Of a DNA stretch of 13,387 nt, positions 6,305-12,202 are shown piece by piece. Both the position numbers and the translations under genes were made by a program. The stretch is from Bacteroidetes bacterium UBA7688 (GTDB taxonomy: Bacteria > Bacteroidota > Bacteroidia > Chitinophagales > Chitinophagaceae): assembly GCA_002482815.1 (NCBI GenBank), contig DLGS01000347.1:1-13387 (forward strand). Reading direction: 5' to 3'. The stretch's first letter is position 1; each line of letters starts with the position of its first letter. A model generated the notes under the pieces. That model made no database searches, was not told the DNA's origin, and saw only the letters and a list, made by a program, of their open reading frames with translations.

Positions 6305-7606
6305 ATGTATAAAAACTTTGATTCAGAATTATTAAACCAATTAAGATCAATTGCCGAAAAACGCGTAAAACAAACGATTGTACCAGGGCAAAATTACATT
6401 CCTGTCACAGGGAAAGTATTGGATGCTGATGATTTACTACATAGCGTGGATGCGAGCCTCGACGGTTGGCTGACAACAGGACCTTATGGCGAACAATTTG
6501 AGAAAGAGTTTGCAAAATACTTTGGCTCCAAAACATCCTTATTGGTTAATTCAGGCTCATCAGCCAATTTGTTGGCTTTTTATACCTTGACCTCTCCAAA
6601 CCTGAAAGAAAGGCAAATCAAACCGGGAGATGAAATCATAACTGTTGCTGCAGGTTTTCCTACTACGGTTAATCCAATGATTCAATATGGCTGCGTCCCT
6701 GTATTCCTGGATGTAGAAATTCCAACCTATAATATTGATGTAACCTTACTGGAAGAAGCGATTACGCCTAAGACAAAAGCCATTATGGTTGCTCATGCTT
6801 TGGGAAATCCATTTAACCTGACCAAGGTAATGGAAGTTGCCAGGAAGCATAACCTTTGGGTGATTGAAGATGATTGCGACTCTTTGGGAGCAACCTACGA
6901 AGGCAAAAAAACCGGAACTTTCGGCGACATGGCCACGGTTTCTTTTTATCCTGCTCACCATATCACAATGGGTGAAGGTGGTTCAGTGCTGATCAACAAT
7001 ATGAAACTTTTTCTGACTGCTAAAAGCTTCAGAGACTGGGGACGTGATTGTTTTTGTGAAACAGGCTGTGATAATACCTGCAACAAAAGATTTGAATGGC
7101 AATTAGGCGACCTTCCTTATGGGTACGACCATAAATATACATATTCTCACATCGGCTTCAACCTGAAAGTAACGGACATGCAGGCCGCAATCGGTTTAAG
7201 CCAATTGAAAAAAGCAGATGCATTTGTTGCCAAAAGAAGAGAGAATCATGCATTGCTGAACGAAAGATTAGCACAGTTTGAAGACCATTTTATTTTGCAC
7301 AAAGCAACTGAAAACAGTGAACCAAGCTGGTTTGGCAATATGCTGACCATTCGTGAAGACAGTGGAATTGACAGAAATAAACTGGTTCAATTTCTGGAAC
7401 AAAATAAAATAGGCACAAGACTGTTTTTTGCAGGAAACCTGACCAAACAACCGGCTTACAAAAATATCGAGAAAAGAATTGTCGGAGATCTGACCAACAC
7501 AGATATCATTATGAATCGCAGCTTCTGGCTTGGCGTTTGGCCTGGTCTGAATGCCGACCACTATGATTATATGATGGATATTATTTCGAAATTCCTAAAG
7601 CAATAA
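6305..7606 (+). CDS. rfbH: CDP-4-dehydro-6-deoxyglucose 3-dehydratase (E1, DdhC/RfbH/AscC)
   Basis: This enzyme uses PMP and a [2Fe-2S] cluster to remove the C3 hydroxyl of CDP-4-keto-6-deoxyglucose, the committed step to 3,6-dideoxyhexoses (abequose, paratose, tyvelose, ascarylose). The 433 residues align along their length with Salmonella RfbH (437). Conserved stretches include ASLDGWLTTG (50-59), GSSANLLA (84-91), TVAAGFPTTVNP (113-124) and FYPAHHITMGEGG (214-226). In the last, histidine 218 replaces the PLP-binding lysine of ordinary aminotransferases, as in E1. Cysteines 191, 249, 251 and 259 reproduce the E1 cluster spacing C-x57-C-x1-C-x7-C exactly. The ATG at 6305 matches the family start; a TTG at 6254 would add 17 atypical residues and lies almost on the predicted transcription start. 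It leads an operon, one base before the next gene. It needs a reductase partner (E3) that is not in the window. Confidence 0.95.
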   Translation: MYKNFDSELLNQLRSIAEKRVKQTIVPGQNYIPVTGKVLDADDLLHSVDASLDGWLTTGPYGEQFEKEFAKYFGSKTSLLVNSGSSANLLAFYTLTSPNLKERQIKPGDEIITVAAGFPTTVNPMIQYGCVPVFLDVEIPTYNIDVTLLEEAITPKTKAIMVAHALGNPFNLTKVMEVARKHNLWVIEDDCDSLGATYEGKKTGTFGDMATVSFYPAHHITMGEGGSVLINNMKLFLTAKSFRDWGRDCFCETGCDNTCNKRFEWQLGDLPYGYDHKYTYSHIGFNLKVTDMQAAIGLSQLKKADAFVAKRRENHALLNERLAQFEDHFILHKATENSEPSWFGNMLTIREDSGIDRNKLVQFLEQNKIGTRLFFAGNLTKQPAYKNIEKRIVGDLTNTDIIMNRSFWLGVWPGLNADHYDYMMDIISKFLKQ

Positions 7607-7607
7607 G

Positions 7608-8501
7608 ATGGTTCAGCCTTTAATTAGTATTTGCATTCCGGCATACAACAGAGCTGATTTAATTGAAGAAACCATCAATAGTGCCCTTAGTCAAACTTAC
7701 ACCAACATCGAGGTAATTGTAAACGACAATTGCAGTACGGACAATACCTGGAGCTTGCTGGAAAAAATCAGCAGGGCGGATAGCCGTGTGAAAATTTTCA
7801 GTAATGATGAAAATCTGGGAGCGGTAAAAAACTGGAAAAAAGCGATGGAAAAGGCTACGGGCGAGTATGCACTCATCCTTTGGTCCGACGATTTAATCAA
7901 ACCTGATTTTATCGAAAAAACTTTCGGCAGTTTTGAAAAGGATGTCGCTTTTGTAATGACAGGCATTGAAGAATTTACGAGCGAAGGTGTTTATTACACC
8001 AACACTTTCGAAGGTTTTTCAAAAACGAAAGTTGAAGATTATTACAACGAAATTTTATTCCAGAACAAAAAGCGCTTCCCTGTTTCTCCGTCTTGTGCCT
8101 TATTTCGGACAGATGAATTAAGAAACTCTATTTCAGAAATCATCCCGAATTCAGACCATATTGATTTTAATAAAACCGGCGCCGGACCCGATGTACTGAC
8201 CTTTTTAATCAATTCTGCCAGTTATCCGTTCATTAAAATTATCAATGAGCCGTTGGCAAGATTCAGAAGTCATGGCAGTTCTATCACTGTGATGGCGCAA
8301 CAGGCAAACGGATTAAAATTGCATTATGACTGGGCCAAATTTCATTTCGTAAAAACCTACAAAAAGTCGCTTTTGCCAAACCTTAAGGCAATTACATGGC
8401 TGCGTTATTTCAAACTGGGAAAAATACACAGGAACATTCTGAAAGAAATGCAAGCGGTAAATGCTAACTTTCTTTTTATTTTCAAACTATTCCTTTCTTA
8501 A
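7608..8501 (+). CDS. Family 2 glycosyltransferase (GT-A fold), candidate dideoxyhexosyltransferase
   Basis: The 297-residue protein has a typical GT2 N-terminus: SICIPAYNRADLIEETINSALSQTY (7-31, hydrophobic strand then helix), the nucleotide-binding segment VNDNCSTDNTW (38-48), NLGAVKNW (69-76), and a DxD-like metal site SDDL (93-96) after a hydrophobic strand. A second half (about 150-235) holds SPSCALFR and the acceptor-side segment ending in ARFRSHGSS. The C-terminus is basic and hydrophobic (WLRYFKLGKIHRN, then FLFIFKLFLS), suggesting membrane-surface association in the cytoplasm. It begins one base after the E1 stop and ends 3 bases before the reductase gene. Its position inside the dideoxyhexose operon makes it the best candidate to transfer that sugar to a lipid-linked glycan, but acceptor and linkage are unknown. 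Confidence 0.88.
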   Translation: MVQPLISICIPAYNRADLIEETINSALSQTYTNIEVIVNDNCSTDNTWSLLEKISRADSRVKIFSNDENLGAVKNWKKAMEKATGEYALILWSDDLIKPDFIEKTFGSFEKDVAFVMTGIEEFTSEGVYYTNTFEGFSKTKVEDYYNEILFQNKKRFPVSPSCALFRTDELRNSISEIIPNSDHIDFNKTGAGPDVLTFLINSASYPFIKIINEPLARFRSHGSSITVMAQQANGLKLHYDWAKFHFVKTYKKSLLPNLKAITWLRYFKLGKIHRNILKEMQAVNANFLFIFKLFLS

Positions 8502-8504
8502 GAT

Positions 8505-9380
8505 ATGAGCAGGATACTCATCACTGGTGCCTCCGGATTTTTAGGAAGCAATATTTTAAGGAATGTTGCTGAGCAGAATGATGTGTCCATTATTGTGCGC
8601 AACATCAGCAACCTCTATAGAATTGACGATCTGTTGGACAAGGTTACGGTATTCAATATCGACGAGTTGGAAATTGAAGAAATTGTTGCGCAAAGCAAAC
8701 CGGATATTGTTATTCATTGCGCAACAGACTATGGAAGAAAGGACGTCCCGCAAATGCAAATCATAGAAGCAAATCTTATTCTGCCCTTAAAGCTTTTGCA
8801 TTTTTCGAAACTAAACGGGATTTCGACCTTTATCAATACCGATACCTTTTTAGACAAAAGAATTAATCATTACAGTCTTTCTAAAAAACAATTCAGGGAT
8901 TGGTTTCAGACTTATTCGGCAGACATGCTTTGCATCAATATGATACTGGAGCATTTTTACGGCCCCTTGGATGACAAAACCAAATTCGTCTCTCATATTA
9001 TCAGCGAGTTGCTGCAAAATAAACCTGGCATTGATTTGACCCTGGGTGAACAAAAAAGAAATTTCATTTACATCGATGATGTTGTCAATGCATTCCAGTC
9101 AGTAATGACGTATCCATTTGAGAACAAAACAGGATTCCACGATTTCTTTATTGCATCAGATACTACGATTTCTATCCGGAATTTTGTTGAGACGCTGAAA
9201 CGCTTTTGCCATAACGAAAATACCAATCTGAATTTTGGGGTTATTCCTTATCGACCCAATGAAATAATGGATTCCAGTATCAATATCGATGCAATGAAAA
9301 AGCTTGGCTGGTCACCCAAAATTTCTCTGGAAGACGGCCTGAAACGCACAATTGAAATAGAAAAAAGTCATTTACGATGA
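8505..9380 (+). CDS. NAD(P)-dependent reductase, probable CDP-paratose synthase (Prt/RfbS-like; CDP-abequose synthase possible)
   Basis: This is an extended short-chain dehydrogenase/reductase of 291 residues (Prt is about 279). The Rossmann glycine motif is GASGFLG (8-14). CATDYGR (72-78) corresponds to the CYGR segment of Prt. The catalytic pair is Tyr123/Lys127 in HYSLSK, with Thr112 or Thr114 as the serine/threonine partner. LEHFYGPLDDKTKF (148-161) and QKRNFIYIDDV (183-193) match Prt closely. It would reduce the C4 ketone of CDP-3,6-dideoxy-4-ketoglucose. Paratose and abequose synthases differ only in stereochemistry and are similar in sequence. I prefer paratose because the next gene, overlapping by 4 bases, is an epimerase whose known substrate is CDP-paratose. 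The stop TGA lies within ATGA shared with that start, implying translational coupling. Confidence 0.82.
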   Translation: MSRILITGASGFLGSNILRNVAEQNDVSIIVRNISNLYRIDDLLDKVTVFNIDELEIEEIVAQSKPDIVIHCATDYGRKDVPQMQIIEANLILPLKLLHFSKLNGISTFINTDTFLDKRINHYSLSKKQFRDWFQTYSADMLCINMILEHFYGPLDDKTKFVSHIISELLQNKPGIDLTLGEQKRNFIYIDDVVNAFQSVMTYPFENKTGFHDFFIASDTTISIRNFVETLKRFCHNENTNLNFGVIPYRPNEIMDSSINIDAMKKLGWSPKISLEDGLKRTIEIEKSHLR

Positions 9381-10405
9381 AAGTATTAATTACCGGTGGC
9401 TGCGGATTTTTAGGCAGCAATATTGCCTACAATTTAAAAGACAAAAATTACGAAATTCATATCCTCGATAACCTGAGCAGATTGGGTAGCGAGCAAAATC
9501 TGGAATGGCTGAAAAGCAATCTCAGTGTGCAGTTTCATAAAGCAGATGTAAGAAATGCTGCCGAGGTTGAAAGTGTTTTTGAAGCAATTATGCCGGATGT
9601 CATTTTTCATTTGGCAGGCCAGGTTGCGATGACAACTTCCATTCAAAATCCGAGACTTGATTTTGAAATCAATGCATTGGGAACCTTAAATATGCTGGAA
9701 AGCATCCGTAAGTACAAACGTGATTGTCTTATTGTTTATTCCTCTACCAATAAAGTGTATGGCGACCTGGAAAAATACAATTTCACTGAAACCGAACTAC
9801 GTTATAAAGTAGAAGAAAAGCCAAATGGTTTTGATGAGAATGAAACACTCGATTTTCACTCTCCGTACGGCTGTTCAAAAGGTAGTGCTGACCAGTATGT
9901 TCTTGATTTTTCGAGATTGTTCGGCATTCGCGGTGTGGTATTCCGCCACTCTACCATCTATGGTGGCCGCCAGTTTGCTACTTACGACCAGGGTTGGATA
10001 GGATGGTTTTGTCAACAAGCATTAGAAATAAAACAAAATCCTTTAAGAGAACCTTTTACCATATCCGGCAATGGTAAGCAAGTAAGAGATGTCTTGCATG
10101 CAGACGACGCAGTAAGATTGTACATTTCTGTTATCGATAATATCGAAACAATGAAAGGCAAGGTGTTTAATATTGGCGGCGGAATGAGTAACAGCCTTTC
10201 TCTGCTGGAATTGTTTCAGATTCTGGAATCTGAATTGGATATTAAAATGAATTACACCCGCCTTGAACCAAGAGAAAGCGATCAGAAAGTCTTTATTGCT
10301 GACATTACAAAAGTAACATCAGCAACAGGTTGGAAACCTGAAGTGGACAGGGTGAGTGGTGTAAAGAAAATGTTGCAATGGCTGCAATCAAGCCAGCCGG
10401 AATAA
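9377..10405 (+). CDS. rfbE: CDP-paratose 2-epimerase (tyvelose epimerase, RfbE/Tyv)
   Basis: This NAD-dependent SDR enzyme inverts C2 of CDP-paratose to give CDP-tyvelose, through a 2-keto intermediate. The 342 residues match Salmonella/Yersinia RfbE (338) with unusually long conserved runs: GGCGFLGSN (7-15), DNLSRLGSEQNLEWL (31-45), HLAGQVAMTTSI (78-89), DFEINALGTLN (95-105), SSTNKVYGDLE (122-132), HSPYGCSKGSADQY (161-174), with catalytic Tyr164/Lys168, then RHS (190-192) and GGRQFATYDQGWIGWFCQ (196-213), ISGNGKQVRDVLHADD (229-244) and RESDQKVFIADI (299-310). These runs are specific to this epimerase rather than general sugar epimerases. It is the last gene of the operon. Its TAA is immediately followed by the reverse-complement stop of the convergent glycosyltransferase, leaving no terminator space. 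Confidence 0.94.
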   Translation: MKVLITGGCGFLGSNIAYNLKDKNYEIHILDNLSRLGSEQNLEWLKSNLSVQFHKADVRNAAEVESVFEAIMPDVIFHLAGQVAMTTSIQNPRLDFEINALGTLNMLESIRKYKRDCLIVYSSTNKVYGDLEKYNFTETELRYKVEEKPNGFDENETLDFHSPYGCSKGSADQYVLDFSRLFGIRGVVFRHSTIYGGRQFATYDQGWIGWFCQQALEIKQNPLREPFTISGNGKQVRDVLHADDAVRLYISVIDNIETMKGKVFNIGGGMSNSLSLLELFQILESELDIKMNYTRLEPRESDQKVFIADITKVTSATGWKPEVDRVSGVKKMLQWLQSSQPE

Positions 10406-11191
10406 CTACATATTCTCCAGTTTCATTTTTACCTTTAGTTTGTACAATATTTTTCCCAGTTCAGAGGAAAGTAAGGTACTTAGTATCAGGATACGTGTAC
10501 GCCAAATCCGGTGCTTGATGCTGTAGCCAAGATACCTGTCAATAATCAAAGTGTTTTCATTTAAACCTTTGCTGACATGAATAGCGCTGGTTCCTCCGGG
10601 TGCAAATTTTACCATGACTTCCTGAAGGAAAATAAATTTCTCATCGCGGATGCGAACCAGAAAATCAAAATCCATCGCCAGCTTTAATTCCACATCATAC
10701 AAACCGTATTTGTTGTAAAGCTCTTTTTTGACAAACATGGTTTGGTGGCAAATAGCGCGCATACCACGGTACAAAAGTGCCCTATCGTAAGTCTTACCAA
10801 GCTCTACCCAAATTCCGCCACGGTTAAATTTATATTTTCCATGCAGCCATTTCAATTCCGGATCATCAGCAAATTGTTCGGTAACGATTCCTAAAACATT
10901 CTCATTTTCAAATTCATCCGCACTGTTCAGCAGCACAATAATATCTCCTTTTGCATGAAGAATTCCTTTATTAAAAGCATCTGAAATTCCTTTGTCACGC
11001 TCATGTATAAATGTCCGATATGCAGGCTGTGCAACACTTTTATGCCAATCCGCTATATCTCCGGTCGTCGAGCCGTTTACAATAATATGCTCGAATGGTT
11101 TTAGCATTTGGGCATCCACTGATGCGCAGGTATTCTTCACATCCTCAGGATTATTAAAACAAATGGTTACAACCGTTATTCTCAAATTCAT
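10406..11191 (-). CDS. Family 2 glycosyltransferase, WfgS-like
   Basis: The 261-residue cytoplasmic GT2 enzyme begins with ITVVTICFNN (5-14). The segment HIIVNGSTTGD (35-45) stands where relatives have a (D/N)GGSTDGT motif. HERDKGISDAFNKGI (63-77) and KGDIIVLLNSADEF (81-94) follow; the metal-site segment reads NSADE rather than the usual NSDDxF form. ICHQTMF and AMDFDFLVRI, typical of the WfgS/WcaE-type branch, appear later. The last 60 residues are basic and hydrophobic (YSIKHRIWRTRILILS), consistent with membrane contact. It lies 12 bp downstream of another GT2 gene on the same strand and is likely cotranscribed. The donor sugar is not predictable. It probably acts on the same surface polysaccharide as the neighbouring operon, which is inference from location. 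Confidence 0.88.
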   Translation of the reverse strand: MNLRITVVTICFNNPEDVKNTCASVDAQMLKPFEHIIVNGSTTGDIADWHKSVAQPAYRTFIHERDKGISDAFNKGILHAKGDIIVLLNSADEFENENVLGIVTEQFADDPELKWLHGKYKFNRGGIWVELGKTYDRALLYRGMRAICHQTMFVKKELYNKYGLYDVELKLAMDFDFLVRIRDEKFIFLQEVMVKFAPGGTSAIHVSKGLNENTLIIDRYLGYSIKHRIWRTRILILSTLLSSELGKILYKLKVKMKLENM

Positions 11192-11203
11192 TTTAATGTC
11201 TGT

Positions 11204-12142
11204 TTAATACCACATCCGGCCTTCTACACTTTTTATAAATTCCACCGTTTTCTCACTGATGGGCTTCCGCTCAGAAGGAGAAATGTCACTGATTTTCTTC
11301 CAGCCTTCAAAAAATAATTTCCAGTTGAAGGATGTTTTTTTCAAAAACTCGATTGACCACATTATTGCTGTGGTGTAAAAGTATTTTTTCGGTAAATACC
11401 GGTAAGCCACTTTGCTTTTATTCACCCAAAGCATTTGCATTTTTTCGGCGTGAGGTGTGCGTCCCACGGGCGATTCATTGTGTATAATGGCAACAGAACT
11501 ATCATATGCAATACGATAACCTAATTCCAAAATCCGGTAACCCAAGTCGTATTCTTCCATTCCATAAAAAAAGTCAACCGGATAAATGCCTGCTTTGTTG
11601 TAGACTTCTTTACGAATGGCATGTCCGCAACCGATAAAATAATAACTCAGAAATTTTTCTTTGTCTCTATAATCCTCAATTTTTTTGTGTGGAAAGGCGT
11701 TTGCCTGCAATTCGCCGGTGCTACCATAAAACACTTTAAAGCAGTAAACACCCACGTTATTTTCCAGCGCATATTGCGAAGAAAAGAGCTTTTCAATTTG
11801 CAAAAGTGCATCCTTATCCCTGAAATAAGCATCATCATCAATGGTAATAACAATGGGTGCTTCAGCCATAGTGATGGCTTTATTCCTGCCTCTGGCCACG
11901 CCCAGATTTTCGTTGCTCCATACATAATTGAAGGGCAGCGCTTGTGCGGCAATAAAATCTTTAACTGGTTTATAGCTCAGGTTAGAGGCATTGTCAATAA
12001 TAACTACGCTTTCCAGTAAGCGCATCGCATCATTCTGCTGCGCTATGTTTTGCAACAAAAGCAGCAAATCGTCCGGGCGATTGTAGGTAATAATGACAAT
12101 GGAAAGTGGCTTCAAAAAAAAACGGTTTAAAATGCTCTGCAA
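11204..12142 (-). CDS. Family 2 glycosyltransferase (rhamnosyltransferase-like architecture)
   Basis: The product of up to 312 residues has the full GT2 pattern: LSIVIITYNRPDDL (13-26), VVIIDNAS (46-53), NENLGVARGRNKAI (77-90), the metal-binding DDD within VITIDDDAYF (98-107), GCGHAIRKEVY (171-181), the general-base region FFYGMEEYDLGYR (191-203) and IIHNESP (219-225). This is the layout of bacterial rhamnosyltransferase-like GT2 enzymes, but the sugar is not certain. There is no ATG at the 5' end. The longest frame starts at TTG 12142; a second TTG at 12115 would begin KPLSIVIITYNR, closer to the usual family start. A run of nine T residues lies just before that codon. The gene follows a strong terminator almost directly, so its promoter is unclear. 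It precedes the second GT2 gene by 12 bp. Confidence 0.85.
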   Translation of the reverse strand: MQSILNRFFLKPLSIVIITYNRPDDLLLLLQNIAQQNDAMRLLESVVIIDNASNLSYKPVKDFIAAQALPFNYVWSNENLGVARGRNKAITMAEAPIVITIDDDAYFRDKDALLQIEKLFSSQYALENNVGVYCFKVFYGSTGELQANAFPHKKIEDYRDKEKFLSYYFIGCGHAIRKEVYNKAGIYPVDFFYGMEEYDLGYRILELGYRIAYDSSVAIIHNESPVGRTPHAEKMQMLWVNKSKVAYRYLPKKYFYTTAIMWSIEFLKKTSFNWKLFFEGWKKISDISPSERKPISEKTVEFIKSVEGRMWY

Positions 12143-12150
12143 AATAACAC

Positions 12151-12179
12151 AAAAAAACGTCCGGTAATTCCGGACGTTT
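12151..12179 (-). terminator. Rho-independent terminator of the PLP-enzyme gene
   Basis: A perfect 10-bp GC-rich stem (12155-12164 with 12170-12179; core CGTCCGG/CCGGACG) has the 5-base loop TAATT. On the minus strand it is followed by a run of seven T residues (12157-12151). It lies 23 bp after the stop of the minus-strand PLP enzyme and ends only about 8 bp before the TTG at 12142 of the next glycosyltransferase gene. Confidence 0.92.
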
Positions 12180-12202
12180 CTGGTTTAAAATTATTTATTG
12201 AA

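Noticed and set aside
11621..12019. 132-residue plus-strand open frame within the glycosyltransferase gene
   Set aside because: It is fully antisense to a GT2 gene with all motifs intact and shows no domain of its own.
6305..12142. Genomic island or phage boundary around the glycan genes
   Set aside because: No integrase, transposase, tRNA, attachment repeat or clear compositional break was seen on either side.
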